A DNA stretch of 64,000 bases, from NCBI RefSeq assembly GCF_040049215.1, contig NZ_JBDZDN010000004.1:62001-126000 (forward strand). Reading direction: 5' to 3'. Shown here one piece after another: positions 34,313-44,113 of the stretch. Under the pieces are notes generated by a model that saw only the letters and a program-made list of their open reading frames with translations, searched no databases and was not told the origin of the DNA. A program made the position numbers and the translations under genes. This stretch comes from Mesorhizobium_K sp040049215. Lineage in GTDB: Bacteria > Pseudomonadota > Alphaproteobacteria > Rhizobiales > Rhizobiaceae. The stretch's first letter is position 1, and every line of letters starts with the position of its first letter.

Positions 34313-35287
34313 ATGATCAAAGCCTTCGTCGCTGACAATGACCGCCTGCGTGTCGTCAGCGATCTGCTCGCCAACAAGGAGCGGGTGGTCTGGATCGACC
34401 TACTCGCCCCGACGAAGGAAGAGGAAGGTGCCATCGAGCGGCTGATCGGGGTCGACATCCCCACCCGCGAGGAGATGGAGGAGATCGAGATTTCCTCGCG
34501 CCTTTATGCCGAGAACGGCTCCTACGTGATGACGGCTACGCTGCCCGCGCACTCGGACGGCGACCGCCCGGAAATGCTGCCGGTGACCTTCGTGCTTGCG
34601 GGCACCCGGCTGGTGACGGTGCGCTATCACGAGCCGCGTGCCTTCGCGACGTTTCCGCTCCGCGCCGAAAAGACCGACACCGGATGCACAAGCGGGGAAA
34701 CGATCCTGATCTCGCTGCTCGAAGCAATCGTCGACCGCCTCGCCGACGTGCTGGAGCGGGCAAGCCGGGAGGTCGTCGACATCTCGCAGGATATCTTTCA
34801 GTCGACAGAGAAGAAGGCATCCAAGCGCGACCGCGATTTCCAGATCGTCCTGCATCGGATCGGCAGCAAGGAGGATCTCGTCTCCAAGATTCAGGACAGC
34901 CTGCTCACCCTGCAGCGGCTGGCTGGCTTCCTCGCCAATGTCGTCAGCCAGGACAAGCAGGGCAAGGACCTGCGCGCCCGCGTCAAGACGATCGCGCGCG
35001 ACGTGGTCTCGCTGTCCGACCACGCCTCGTTCCAGACGCAGAAGATCACCTTCCTGCTCGACGCGACGCTCGGCATGATCAACATCCAGCAGAACGCCAT
35101 CATCAAGATTGTCTCCGTCGCGGCCGTGGTGTTCCTGCCGCCGACGCTCGTCGCCTCCATCTACGGCATGAACTTCGACATCATGCCGGAACTCAGATGG
35201 TTTTTCGGCTATCCGCTGGCGCTTGGCCTGATGATCCTGTCGGCCGTTCTTCCCTTCTGGTTCTTTCGGCGAAAGGGTTGGCTCTGA
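34313..35287 (+). CDS. corA: CorA-type divalent cation transporter
   Basis: A 324-residue CorA-family channel for magnesium or cobalt. A soluble alpha/beta N-terminal domain (1 to about 240) is followed by two C-terminal membrane helices, the first ending in the selectivity motif YGMNF and the second ending FWFFRRKGWL. The positive C-terminus fits the family. GGGAGAATTGGGCG precedes the ATG. It is separately placed from ychF by 113 bases. Confidence 0.93.
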   Translation: MIKAFVADNDRLRVVSDLLANKERVVWIDLLAPTKEEEGAIERLIGVDIPTREEMEEIEISSRLYAENGSYVMTATLPAHSDGDRPEMLPVTFVLAGTRLVTVRYHEPRAFATFPLRAEKTDTGCTSGETILISLLEAIVDRLADVLERASREVVDISQDIFQSTEKKASKRDRDFQIVLHRIGSKEDLVSKIQDSLLTLQRLAGFLANVVSQDKQGKDLRARVKTIARDVVSLSDHASFQTQKITFLLDATLGMINIQQNAIIKIVSVAAVVFLPPTLVASIYGMNFDIMPELRWFFGYPLALGLMILSAVLPFWFFRRKGWL

Positions 35288-35362
35288 TCCCGCTATCGCT
35301 TATCACGGCATCGCCACGACGAGCATCTCCGACCAACCAGACCCATCACCGACAGGGACCCG

Positions 35363-35824
35363 ATGGCTGCCAAGAAATGGGCCTTTGAGGATTTTGCCGA
35401 AGGCAGTTCGATCGATCTCGGCAGCAAGGACGTCACGGCGCAAGAGATCGTCGAATTCGCCAGCGAGTTCGACCCGCAGCCCATGCATCTCGACGAGGCT
35501 GCCGGCCGGGCGAGCATCCTCGGCGGCCTGTCCGCCTCGGGCTGGCACACTTGCGCGATCTTCATGCGGCTGCTGTGTGATGCGGTTCTGCTCGATTCGA
35601 CCTCGCAGGGCGCGCCGGGGGTCGACCGGATCAAATGGAAGAAGCCTGTTCTTGCCGGCGACCGGCTGAGCGGCACAATGACGGTGCTCGCCAAGCGGCC
35701 GTCGAAGTCCCGCCCCGCCATTGGCCTCGTGACCATGCGCTCGGAACTCTTCAACCAGCGCGGCGAATCGGTCTTCGAGCTGGAGAACACTGGAATGTTC
35801 ATGAAGCGCGAGGCCGCCGCATGA
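35363..35824 (+). CDS. MaoC-family hydratase (first of a pair)
   Basis: A 153-residue hot-dog fold protein. The hydratase dyad lies in EFASEFDPQPMHLDEAAG (Asp and His near 36 and 41), followed by GGLSASGWHTCAIFMR. MaoC proteins hydrate enoyl-CoA thioesters. The gene overlaps a second MaoC gene by four bases (ATGA), and such pairs may form heterodimers. The physiological substrate is unknown. Confidence 0.88.
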   Translation: MAAKKWAFEDFAEGSSIDLGSKDVTAQEIVEFASEFDPQPMHLDEAAGRASILGGLSASGWHTCAIFMRLLCDAVLLDSTSQGAPGVDRIKWKKPVLAGDRLSGTMTVLAKRPSKSRPAIGLVTMRSELFNQRGESVFELENTGMFMKREAAA

Positions 35825-36291
35825 AGCCGGAATCCGCGCTCAACGAGTTCTTCGAGATCGGCGTCGAGACCCCGCTCGGCTCGCACACGTTCGATGCGGA
35901 AGGCATCAAGGCCTTCGCCAGGAAGTACGACCCGCAACCCTTCCACACGGATGAGGAAGCGGCGAAGAAAAGCGTCTTCGGCGGGCTTTGCGCGTCGGGC
36001 TGGCAGACGGCCGCAACCTGGATGAAGCGCAACCTGGCGACGCCCGGCAGGCGCTGGGCGGGTCCGGGGCCGGCTCCGGTGTTCGGTCCCTCTCCCGGCA
36101 TCAGCAACCTGAAATGGCTGAAGCCCGTCTATGCGGGCGAGACAGTGAGCTTCAGCCGCACCGCAATTTCCCATCGGCCGATGACCTCCCGTCCGGGCTG
36201 GCGAATGCTGACCGTTCGCGCCGAAGGGTCCGATTCCACCGGCGCCAAGGTCATCGAGTTCGACAGCGCCGTGCTGGTGAAGGTGGATTAG
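35821..36291 (+). CDS. MaoC-family hydratase (second of a pair)
   Basis: A 156-residue hot-dog fold protein homologous to the preceding gene: FARKYDPQPFHTDEEAAKKS with the Asp/His dyad, then GGLCASGWQTAATWMK and NLKWLKPVYAGETVSF. Start ATG overlaps the upstream stop, so translation is coupled. Both partners keep the catalytic dyad, so neither looks like a dead subunit. Confidence 0.88.
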   Translation: MKPESALNEFFEIGVETPLGSHTFDAEGIKAFARKYDPQPFHTDEEAAKKSVFGGLCASGWQTAATWMKRNLATPGRRWAGPGPAPVFGPSPGISNLKWLKPVYAGETVSFSRTAISHRPMTSRPGWRMLTVRAEGSDSTGAKVIEFDSAVLVKVD

Positions 36292-36304
36292 GCGCCTTCC
36301 CCGC

Positions 36305-36850
36305 TCAATGCCCCTCGAAGGCGATCAATGTCCTGACCGTCACGCCGAGCGCTTCTAGCTTCTTGCGCCCGCCCAGGTCCGGCAGGTCGATGACGAAGCA
36401 GGCGGCTAGGATGTCGGCGCCCATATGGGAGAGCAGCTTCACCGCTCCTTCGGCGGTGCCGCCGGTCGCGATGAGGTCGTCGACCAGGATGACCTTCTCG
36501 CCTGGCTTCACCGCATCCTTATGCATTTCCATCTCGTCGAGGCCGTATTCCAGGCTGTAGGCGACGCGCACGGTCTCGTGCGGCAGCTTGCCCTTCTTGC
36601 GGATCGGAATGAACCCGGCCGAGAGCTGGTGCGCGATGGCGCCGCCGAGGATGAAGCCGCGCGCCTCGATGCCCGCGATCTTGTCCACCTTCAGCCCCGC
36701 ATAGGGATGTACCAGTTCGTCGATCGCCCGGCGGAAGGCGCGCGCATCGCCGAGCAGCGTGGTGATGTCGCGAAACAGAATGCCGGGCTTGGGATAATCC
36801 GGAATCGTCCGGATCGACGAACGCAGCGTGTCCTCGAGGGTGGTTTTCAT
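36305..36850 (-). CDS. apt: Adenine phosphoribosyltransferase
   Basis: A 181-residue purine salvage enzyme converting adenine and PRPP to AMP. Motifs: DYPKPGILFRDITTLL, GIEARGFILGGAIA, and the PRPP loop VILVDDLIATGGTAEGA. The ATG at 36850 gives the typical length; an ATG two codons upstream (36856) is equally possible. It lies downstream of petABC but a hairpin terminator separates it, so read-through or its own promoter is needed. Confidence 0.95.
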   Translation of the reverse strand: MKTTLEDTLRSSIRTIPDYPKPGILFRDITTLLGDARAFRRAIDELVHPYAGLKVDKIAGIEARGFILGGAIAHQLSAGFIPIRKKGKLPHETVRVAYSLEYGLDEMEMHKDAVKPGEKVILVDDLIATGGTAEGAVKLLSHMGADILAACFVIDLPDLGGRKKLEALGVTVRTLIAFEGH

Positions 36851-36900
36851 GCGCATAGCCCCGTTGCGGTCTCGTTCTGCCGGGTTGGGCGGCAAAAGAA

Positions 36901-36921
36901 AAGGGCGCTTGTCGCGCCCTT
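36901..36921 (-). terminator. Terminator after petC
   Basis: AAGGGCGC, loop TTGTC, GCGCCCTT: 8-bp perfect stem. On the minus strand TTCTTTT follows. It ends the petABC transcript ahead of apt. Confidence 0.8.
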
Positions 36922-36943
36922 CTTGTTCACCGTTGCAGGGCGC

Positions 36944-37810
36944 TCAGTGCGCGACGCTGGACCAGACCTTGCGTTTGGTCAGATAGACCAGCCCGGCGAA
37001 CAGGACGAGGAAAACCATGACGCGAAAGCCGGTCTTCTTGCGGTCCTCGAGATGCGGCTCGGCCGCCCACATCAGGAAGGCCGCGACATCACGGGAATAC
37101 TGGTCGACCGTTTGCGGGCTGCCGTCGTCATAGGTGACCTGGCCGTCGGACAGGGGCTTCGCCATCGCCAGCGACTTGCCGCCGATGAAATACGGATTGT
37201 AGTAAGTACCCTCGGCGATCGTCATCCCGGCAGGCGGCTCGTGGTCGTAGCCGGTCAGCAGGGAGTGGATGTAGTCCGGCCCGCCCTGGGCATACTGTGT
37301 GAAGATATCGAAGACGAAGGTCGGGAAGCCGCGCTCGACGCCCCGTGCCTTGGCGATCAGCGAGAAGTCCGGTGGTGCCGCGCCGTTGTTGGCGGCGGCC
37401 GCGGCCTCGACGTTCGGGAACGGCGACGGGAAATAATCGGACGGGACAGCCGGACGCTCGAACATCTCGCCATCGGCGTTCGGTCCATCCTGCACGGTGT
37501 ATTCCGCCGCGAACGCCTTCACCTGCGCTTCGGAATAGCCGAGCTCCTCGAGCGTACGGAACGCCACCAGCTTCATCGAGTGGCAGGCCGAGCAGACTTC
37601 CTTGTATACCTTCAGGCCGCGCTGGAGCTGCGCCCTGTCATAGGTGCCGAACGGCCCGGCGAACGTCCAGTCTTCCTCGACCGGCTTGAGGATCGGGAAG
37701 TGCGTCGGCTCTGCCTCGGCGTGGCCGCCCGCTTCCTGCGCCGCGGCGATACCCATCGCCCCGGCCATGACGAGGCCGGCGGCAGCCAGAACGCTGAGAA
37801 ACCTGTTCAT
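36944..37810 (-). CDS. petC: Cytochrome c1 of the bc1 complex
   Basis: A 288-residue exported cytochrome. Signal peptide 1-24 (ending MGIAAAQ), haem site C73-SA-C76-H77 in KVYKEVCSACHS, and a C-terminal membrane anchor (FRVMVFLVLFAGLVYL). It accepts electrons from the Rieske protein and passes them to soluble or membrane cytochrome c. GAGAGGGACATTTCCG precedes the ATG. It is the last gene of petA-petB-petC; rhizobia often have petB and petC separate, as here. Confidence 0.96.
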   Translation of the reverse strand: MNRFLSVLAAAGLVMAGAMGIAAAQEAGGHAEAEPTHFPILKPVEEDWTFAGPFGTYDRAQLQRGLKVYKEVCSACHSMKLVAFRTLEELGYSEAQVKAFAAEYTVQDGPNADGEMFERPAVPSDYFPSPFPNVEAAAAANNGAAPPDFSLIAKARGVERGFPTFVFDIFTQYAQGGPDYIHSLLTGYDHEPPAGMTIAEGTYYNPYFIGGKSLAMAKPLSDGQVTYDDGSPQTVDQYSRDVAAFLMWAAEPHLEDRKKTGFRVMVFLVLFAGLVYLTKRKVWSSVAH

Positions 37811-37842
37811 CGGAAATGTCCCTCTCAAGCTTCCGGTCCTGC

Positions 37843-39147
37843 TCAGCCTTTGGTTTCCGGCGCGGCAGTAGCGCCGGCCGGATGGCCCGCCCCACCCGCC
37901 TTGTTCTTCTCCAGCACCGCCTCGGTGATCGAGTTCGGTGTGCGGCGCGGCGTCTCCAGCAGGCCGAGCAGCGGCATGATGACGATGAAGAACGCGAAGT
38001 AGTAAAGCGTGCTGAACTGCGCCATCAGGACGTAGGTGCCTTCGGCCGGACGCGAGCCCAGCCAGCCGAGGAACAGCGCATTCGCTACGAACAGCCAGAA
38101 GAAGATCTTGTACCATGGACGATAGACGGCCGAACGAACCTTCGACGTATCGAGCCACGGCACGATGAAGAGCACCGCGATCGAGCCGAACATGGCGAGC
38201 ACGCCGCCGAGCTTGGAATCGATCGGCCCGATGTTGAAGGTGATGGCGCGCAGGATCGCGTAGAACGGCAGGTAATACCATTCGGGCACGATATGGGCCG
38301 GCGTCTTCAACGGGTTGGCGACGATGTAGTTGTCGGCATGGCCCAGATAGTTCGGGATGTAGAACACGAACCACGCGAACATGATCAGGAAGAGCACCAT
38401 CGCGAACGCATCCTTGATGGTCGCGTAGGGCGTGAAGGCCACGGTGTCGGTCTTCGATTTGACCTCGATGCCGGTCGGATTGGTCTGGCCGACCACGTGC
38501 AGCGCCCAGATGTGCAGGATGACCACGCCGGCGATCATGAAGGGCAGCAGGTAATGCAGCGAGAAGAAGCGGTTGAGCGTCGGATTGTCGACCGCGAAGC
38601 CGCCGAGCAGCAGCTGCTGGATCCAGTCGCCGACGAGCGGGATCGCCGTAAAGAAGCCGGTGATGACGGTGGCACCCCAGAAGCTCATCTGACCCCACGG
38701 CAGCACGTAACCCATGAAGCCGGTCGCCATCATCAAAAGGTAGATGATGCAGCCGAGGATCCACAGCAGCTCGCGCGGCGCCTTGTAGGAGCCGTAGTAA
38801 AGGCCGCGGAAGATGTGGACATAGACGGCGATGAAGAACATCGAGGCGCCGTTGGAGTGCAGGTAGCGCAATAGCCAGCCCGAATTCACGTCGCGCATGA
38901 TCTTCTCGACCGAATCGAAAGCCAGCCCAGTGTCGGCCGTGTAGTGCATGGCGAGCACCACGCCAGTCAGGATCTGCGACACAAGCATGATCGCCAGGAT
39001 GCCGCCGAATGCGTAGGCGTAGTTCAGGTTGCGCGGAACCGGATAGGAGACGAACGAGTCGTGCACCAGCCGCGGCAGCGGCATGCGTGCGTCGATCCAG
39101 CGTCCGATGCCGGAGTTGGGCGTATAGGTCGAGTGTCCACCGCTCAT
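37843..39147 (-). CDS. petB: Cytochrome b of the bc1 complex
   Basis: A 434-residue membrane protein with eight helices. Haem-ligand regions include ANGASMFFIAVYVHIFRG cut at residues 95-112, WGATVITGFFTAIPLVG, and LHYLLPFMIAGVVILHIWALH; the Qo-site motif PEWY is present (VPEWYYLPFYAILRA). It is 32 bases upstream of petC and 13 downstream of petA. The extra C-terminus (about 20 residues, Lys/Ala/Gly-rich) is modest. Confidence 0.97.
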   Translation of the reverse strand: MSGGHSTYTPNSGIGRWIDARMPLPRLVHDSFVSYPVPRNLNYAYAFGGILAIMLVSQILTGVVLAMHYTADTGLAFDSVEKIMRDVNSGWLLRYLHSNGASMFFIAVYVHIFRGLYYGSYKAPRELLWILGCIIYLLMMATGFMGYVLPWGQMSFWGATVITGFFTAIPLVGDWIQQLLLGGFAVDNPTLNRFFSLHYLLPFMIAGVVILHIWALHVVGQTNPTGIEVKSKTDTVAFTPYATIKDAFAMVLFLIMFAWFVFYIPNYLGHADNYIVANPLKTPAHIVPEWYYLPFYAILRAITFNIGPIDSKLGGVLAMFGSIAVLFIVPWLDTSKVRSAVYRPWYKIFFWLFVANALFLGWLGSRPAEGTYVLMAQFSTLYYFAFFIVIMPLLGLLETPRRTPNSITEAVLEKNKAGGAGHPAGATAAPETKG

Positions 39148-39160
39148 TGGATTGTCCCCC

Positions 39161-39724
39161 TCAACCGATCCGAACCTTGGTGTCGGAAACGAACGCGAAC
39201 GTCGGCACCAGGAGGTTCTCCGGCGCCGGGCCCTTGCGGACGCGTCCGGCGGTGTCGTAGTGCGAACCGTGGCACGGGCAGAACCAGCCGCCGAAGTCGC
39301 CCGCCTGGCCGAGCGGCACGCAGCCGAGATGCGTGCAGACGCCGACCATGATGAGCCAGTTTTCCTTGCCTTCGCCAGCGGCGCGGTCCGCGTCGGTGGC
39401 CGGCGCGTCGGCGGGAAGGTTGTTGTTCCGCGCGACAGGATCCTTGAGCTCGGCGATCGGAACCGCCTTGGCCGCTTCGATCTCCTCGGGAGTGCGGTTG
39501 CGGATGAACACCGGCTTGCCGCGCCATTTGAGGGTCAGCGACATGCCCGGCTGCAGCTGCGTGACATCCACCTCGACCGATGCAAGCGCCAGCGTCGAGG
39601 CGTCCGGGCGCATCTGGTCGATGAAGGGCCATGCGAACGCCCCCGCGCCGACGGCGCCCGCCATGCCGGTGGCGATGTACAGAAAATCGCGGCGTGTGGG
39701 CTCGTGGGTGTCGGTCGCGCTCAC
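39161..39724 (-). CDS. petA: Ubiquinol-cytochrome c reductase iron-sulfur (Rieske) subunit
   Basis: A 187-residue Rieske protein. The N-terminus carries a twin-arginine-type sequence (EPTRRDFLYIATG) that also serves as membrane anchor. The [2Fe-2S] ligands lie in CTHLGC and CPCHGSHYD. The start is placed at GTG 39724 (SATDTHEPTRRD follows) because family members begin there and GAAAGGACA sits upstream; an ATG at 39748 would add eight residues. First gene of the bc1 operon. Confidence 0.95.
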   Translation of the reverse strand: MSATDTHEPTRRDFLYIATGMAGAVGAGAFAWPFIDQMRPDASTLALASVEVDVTQLQPGMSLTLKWRGKPVFIRNRTPEEIEAAKAVPIAELKDPVARNNNLPADAPATDADRAAGEGKENWLIMVGVCTHLGCVPLGQAGDFGGWFCPCHGSHYDTAGRVRKGPAPENLLVPTFAFVSDTKVRIG

Positions 39725-40006
39725 GGGACTTGTGTCCTTTCGTCTCATGATCGCCGGCGGTCGAGCCATTCCCCGCGCCCGCCACACGCCGGCCCGTCTG
39801 CGCATGGCGACGAGCTAGCGAGATACCTCCGGCATTTTCGAGTTTGGTTTATGCGTGAAGCCCTCCTTTGTCCAGACGCTGCCAAGGGGCAGGGCAGATT
39901 GTCGCGGAGTGCAGCGAGACCGCGTGTTTCGGTGCATTTCCGGGATATCGCGCGACAAAAATCGCGGGGCAAATCCAGGGACGGCCGCGTGTTGCCCAAG
40001 GGCCGG

Positions 40007-40306
40007 CTATCTGGCTCCCAACCGAGCGAGAACCGCCCTGGGAATCTCGTATTCGCGGACGATTCCATCGTGCCGACGGAAGCCGCACAACTCGCGCTGG
40101 ATGAAATAGGCGTGCACGGCATCCGCAGCCACCTTGAGCGCCGTCTCGCGGCCCTCCGTGCCAGGCGGCGCCTCCCTCAGCTTTGCCAGGGCAAGCCGCG
40201 CCTTTTCGCCGGCCTTGCCGAGTGCAGCCGCCTTTTCGGCCAGAATCTCGTGGCCGAGCAGGTCGAGGCCCGAATCAGCCGGCAGCCCCGGCCACATGGC
40301 TGACAT
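40007..40306 (-). CDS. Small conserved protein (DUF6665-like)
   Basis: A 99-residue, mostly alpha-helical protein: LDLLGHEILAEKAAALGKAGEKA then LKVAADAVHAYFIQRELCGFR and VREYEIPRAVLARLG. From memory this pattern fits DUF6665, a short protein family of alphaproteobacteria without known function. It starts 27 bases after the ABC exporter gene, so it could be the third gene of that operon. The start has no strong ribosome site. Confidence 0.6.
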   Translation of the reverse strand: MSAMWPGLPADSGLDLLGHEILAEKAAALGKAGEKARLALAKLREAPPGTEGRETALKVAADAVHAYFIQRELCGFRRHDGIVREYEIPRAVLARLGAR

Positions 40307-40332
40307 GCGCTGCGACAATGCTCGACCTCGAC

Positions 40333-42201
40333 CTATTCCGCGGCCAGCCGGTCGCCCAGGAAGCCGCCCGACTGGCGCTTCCACAATTGCGCATAGAGCC
40401 CGCCCTGTGCAAGCAGGCTCTCATGCGTGCCTTCCTCGACGATCCGGCCCTCGTGCAGCACGATCAGCCGGTCGAGCGCGGCGATGGTCGACAGCCGGTG
40501 CGCGATGGCGATCACGGTCTTGCCCTCCATCAGCCGGTACAAATTGTCCTGGATGGCCGCCTCCACCTCCGAATCCAGCGCCGAGGTCGCCTCGTCGAGG
40601 ATCAGGATCGGCGCGTCCTTCAGCATCATGCGCGCGATCGCGATGCGCTGGCGCTGCCCGCCAGACAGCTTTACGCCGCGCTCGCCGACCTGCGCCTCGT
40701 AACCCTTGCGTCCTCGCGGATCGGCGACGTCCACGATGAAGTCGTGCGCCGAGGCGCGCTTGGCCGCGTCCTCGATCTCGGCCTGCGTCGCGCCCGGCTT
40801 GCCGTAGCCGATATTGTCGCTGATTGCCCGGTGCATCAGCACCGCATCCTGGCTGACCACGCCGAATTGCGCGCGCAATGAAGCCTGCGTCACCGAGCGC
40901 ACATCCTGTCCGTCGATCAGGATGCGGCCGCCTTCGACGTCGAAGAGCCTGAGCATCAGATTGACGGCGGTCGTCTTGCCGGCGCCGGACGGCCCAATCA
41001 GCGCAACCCGCTCGCCCGGCCTGATGTGGAGGTTGAGGTTCTCGATGACGCCCTCCCCCTTGCCGTAGTGGAACGTCACGTTCTCGAGGCGAATGTCGCC
41101 CTTGGCACGCGGCAGCACCATGGCGTCGGCCGCGTCGCGGATCGCCGGTTTCACCGAGATCGTGCGCGTGGCGTCCTGCACGGTGGCGTAGTTGCGCACC
41201 AGCCCGTTGATGTTGAACATCATCCAGCCCGACATCTGGTTCAGCCGGAACACCAGCGCGAGCGACGCGGCGATGGCGCCGGTCGAGATGCCGCCGCCCG
41301 TCCACCTCATCACGCAGAGCGCGGCGACCGTGCTCATCATGACGCCGTTGAGCAACGCAATGGCCGAGCGCACCGTCGTCACCGCCCGGGTCAGCCGGAA
41401 CACGGCGGCGAGGAAGTTCTCCAGCCCGTCGCGCACATAGGCGTGCTCGCGTCTTCCGCTGTCGAACAGCTTCACCGACATGATGTTGGTGAAGGCGTCG
41501 ACCAGCCTGCCGTTGAAGACCGAGCGTTCGTCGGCCGTGGCGCGCCCGGCGTTGCGCATCTCCGGCAGCAGGAACCATACGATGCCGACATAGCCGAGGA
41601 ACCACAGCGCGACCACAAGCCCCATCCACGGATCGACCGAGACGAGGATGGTGATCGCCAGCACCATGAAGGTCAGGAACGACCAGAGCGTCTGCAGCAC
41701 GTTGACGATGAAATCGCCAACCGCCTCGCCCCCCTGCATGATCTTGGTCGCGATGCGGCCGGCGAAGTCGTTCTGGTAAAAAGCGTAGGGCTGTTCGATG
41801 ACCCGGCGGAACGACTGCCAGCGTACCATCGAGAAGAAGGCCGGCACGATCATCTGCTGCTCGACGACCGCCGCGCCGATCATGACCAGCGTGCGCACGA
41901 CGAGCAGCAGCACAAGCAGACCGATCAGTTCCGGCCAGTGGTCGGCGAACAGCGTGTGCGGGCTGGAAGAATCGAGCAGGTCGATCAGCCAGCCGACCGA
42001 CCAGTAGAGGGCGGCATCCACCGCGCCGGCGAGGCCCCCGACGATCAGCAGCAGCAGGAACGGTCCTTTCGCCTGCTTCGCGAAATAGAGGATGAACTGC
42101 CAGGCGTCCTTCGGCAACACCTCGCGGTCGGTGTCGTGGAACGCGTCGATCGCGCCCTCGAATCGTCCCCACAGCCTTTCCCGGAAGTCGCCGTCGCTCA
42201 T
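40333..42201 (-). CDS. ABC exporter, fused membrane and ATPase domains (subunit 2)
   Basis: A 622-residue half-transporter. Six membrane helices lie in about 30-320; the ATPase domain has Walker A GPSGAGKTT near residue 405, signature LSGGQRQRIAIARMM, Walker B with catalytic Glu ILDEATSALD and the H-loop IAHRLS. It overlaps the next upstream exporter gene by four bases, and the two are closely related, so they probably form a heterodimer. Both ATP sites look catalytic. The cargo, a lipid or drug, is unknown. Confidence 0.93.
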   Translation of the reverse strand: MSDGDFRERLWGRFEGAIDAFHDTDREVLPKDAWQFILYFAKQAKGPFLLLLIVGGLAGAVDAALYWSVGWLIDLLDSSSPHTLFADHWPELIGLLVLLLVVRTLVMIGAAVVEQQMIVPAFFSMVRWQSFRRVIEQPYAFYQNDFAGRIATKIMQGGEAVGDFIVNVLQTLWSFLTFMVLAITILVSVDPWMGLVVALWFLGYVGIVWFLLPEMRNAGRATADERSVFNGRLVDAFTNIMSVKLFDSGRREHAYVRDGLENFLAAVFRLTRAVTTVRSAIALLNGVMMSTVAALCVMRWTGGGISTGAIAASLALVFRLNQMSGWMMFNINGLVRNYATVQDATRTISVKPAIRDAADAMVLPRAKGDIRLENVTFHYGKGEGVIENLNLHIRPGERVALIGPSGAGKTTAVNLMLRLFDVEGGRILIDGQDVRSVTQASLRAQFGVVSQDAVLMHRAISDNIGYGKPGATQAEIEDAAKRASAHDFIVDVADPRGRKGYEAQVGERGVKLSGGQRQRIAIARMMLKDAPILILDEATSALDSEVEAAIQDNLYRLMEGKTVIAIAHRLSTIAALDRLIVLHEGRIVEEGTHESLLAQGGLYAQLWKRQSGGFLGDRLAAE

Positions 42202-44069
42202 TCCGCAGCAATCTCTTCGGGGGCCTTAGGTTCCGGTGCCGTTTCATCGAGCAGAAAGCCGCCTGACTGCCGCTGCCAGAGCTGCGCGTAAAGGCCGCCC
42301 TTTGCGACCAGCTCTTCATGCGTGCCGTCTTCGACGACGCGGCCCCCGTCCATGACGACCAGCCGGTCCATCGCCGCGATGGTGGAGAGCCGGTGAGCGA
42401 TGGCGATCACCGTCTTGCCCTCCATCAGCCGGTAGAGGTTTTCCTGGATCGCCGCCTCGACCTCGGAGTCCAGCGCCGAGGTCGCCTCGTCGAGGATCAG
42501 GATAGGCGCGTCCTTCAGCATGACGCGGGCGATCGCGATGCGCTGGCGCTGGCCGCCCGACAGCTTCACGCCGCGCTCGCCGACATGCGCGTCGAAGCCT
42601 TTCCTGCCCTTGGGGTCGGCAAGGGCAGCGATGAAATCGAGCGTTTCGGCCCTTCGCGCCGCCTCGAGCATCATGTCCTCGCTGGCGTCAGGCCGGCCGT
42701 AAAGAATATTCTCGCGCACCGAGCGGTGCAGCAACGACGTGTCCTGCGTCACCATGCCGATATGAGCGCGCAGGCTGTCCTGGGTCACCGCGCCGATATC
42801 CTGCCCGTCGATCAGGATCCGGCCGCTCTCGAGGTCGTAGAAGCGCAAGAGCAGGTTGACCAGCGTGGACTTGCCGGCGCCCGAGCGGCCGACGATGCCG
42901 ACCTTCTCGCCGGGCCTGATGGTCAGCGACAGATCCTCGATGACGCCTTTGCCCTTGCCGTAATGGAAGCGTATCCCCTGGTACTCGATCCCGCCTTCCG
43001 GCACGACGATGTCCTTGGCGCCCGGTCTGTCCTCGACCAGCCGCGGCAGCGAGATCGAACCGATGCCGTCCTGCACCGTGCCGATGTTCTCGAACAGCGC
43101 CGAAACTTCCCACATGATCCATTGCGACATGCCCCAGAGCCTGAGCACGAGGCCGATGACGACTGCGACCGCGCCGATGGTGACGGCGTCGCCGAGCCAC
43201 AACCAGATCGACAGCGCGCTGACCGAAAACAGCAGCAGCGAGTTCATGACGTAGAGAAGGCCGTAGAGGCCGGTGACCAGCCGCATCGATCGGTAGACCG
43301 TGGCGAGGAACTCGCTCATCCCCTCGCGCGCATATCCGGCCTCGCGCCGCGCGTGCGAGAAGAGCTTCACCGTCTGGATATTGGTGTAGCTGTCGACGAC
43401 GCGGCCGGTCATCATCGAGCGGGCATCGGCCTGCTGTTCCGCGACCTTGCCGAGGCGCGGAATGAAATAGCGAAGCAAGAAGAAGTAGCTGAAGAGCCAC
43501 ACGACCAGCGGCGCCGCGAGTCGCCAGTCCGACGAACCGACAATAAACAGCATGCCGAGGAAATAGACGATGACGTAGTTGAGGACGTCGATCAGCTTGA
43601 TGACGCATTCGCGCACGGCCAGCGCGGTCTGCATCAGCTTGGTGGCGATGCGGCCGGCGAACTCGTCCTGGTAGAAGGTCATCGACTGCTTGAGCAAATA
43701 GCGGTGCACGTCCCAGCGGATGCGCATCGGGTAGTTGCCCATCAGCGTCTGCTGGTGGAAAAGCGACTGCAGGAACGCCATCGACGGCAACAGCACGACG
43801 ACGACGAACGCCATGCCCGCGAGCTTCCAGCCCTCCGTCTCAAGGAAGGTCTCGCGGTTCTGGACCGACAGCCAGTCCACGATCGAGCCCAGGAACCCGA
43901 ACATCCACACCTCGGCGAGCGCGATCGCGGTGATCAGCAGGCCCGCCCCGGCGATGTAGGGCCAGGCGCCGCGCGTATAGTGCAGGCAGAAGGCGACAAG
44001 CGTCTTCGGCGGCTCCACCGGCTCTTGCGGCGGAAACGGGTCGAGGCGGCTTTCAAACCAGCGTAACAT
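42198..44069 (-). CDS. ABC exporter, fused membrane and ATPase domains (subunit 1)
   Basis: A 623-residue half-transporter. Helices span about 28-310; the ATPase domain has Walker A GRSGAGKSTLVNLL, signature LSGGQRQRIAIARVM and ILDEATSALD. The start is the ATG of MLRWFESRLDPFPP at 44069. It overlaps the following exporter gene by four bases. The pair next to petABC and trmL is a conserved rhizobial order. Confidence 0.93.
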   Translation of the reverse strand: MLRWFESRLDPFPPQEPVEPPKTLVAFCLHYTRGAWPYIAGAGLLITAIALAEVWMFGFLGSIVDWLSVQNRETFLETEGWKLAGMAFVVVVLLPSMAFLQSLFHQQTLMGNYPMRIRWDVHRYLLKQSMTFYQDEFAGRIATKLMQTALAVRECVIKLIDVLNYVIVYFLGMLFIVGSSDWRLAAPLVVWLFSYFFLLRYFIPRLGKVAEQQADARSMMTGRVVDSYTNIQTVKLFSHARREAGYAREGMSEFLATVYRSMRLVTGLYGLLYVMNSLLLFSVSALSIWLWLGDAVTIGAVAVVIGLVLRLWGMSQWIMWEVSALFENIGTVQDGIGSISLPRLVEDRPGAKDIVVPEGGIEYQGIRFHYGKGKGVIEDLSLTIRPGEKVGIVGRSGAGKSTLVNLLLRFYDLESGRILIDGQDIGAVTQDSLRAHIGMVTQDTSLLHRSVRENILYGRPDASEDMMLEAARRAETLDFIAALADPKGRKGFDAHVGERGVKLSGGQRQRIAIARVMLKDAPILILDEATSALDSEVEAAIQENLYRLMEGKTVIAIAHRLSTIAAMDRLVVMDGGRVVEDGTHEELVAKGGLYAQLWQRQSGGFLLDETAPEPKAPEEIAAE

Positions 44070-44113
44070 CGCATGCTCTTTCAAAAAACGAGATACCGGT
44101 GGCCGCGCCGCGA

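Noticed and set aside
42318..44066. 582-codon plus-strand frame opposite the ABC exporter
   Set aside because: Antisense to an intact ABC transporter; rich in His, Arg and Asp as expected of a shadow frame.
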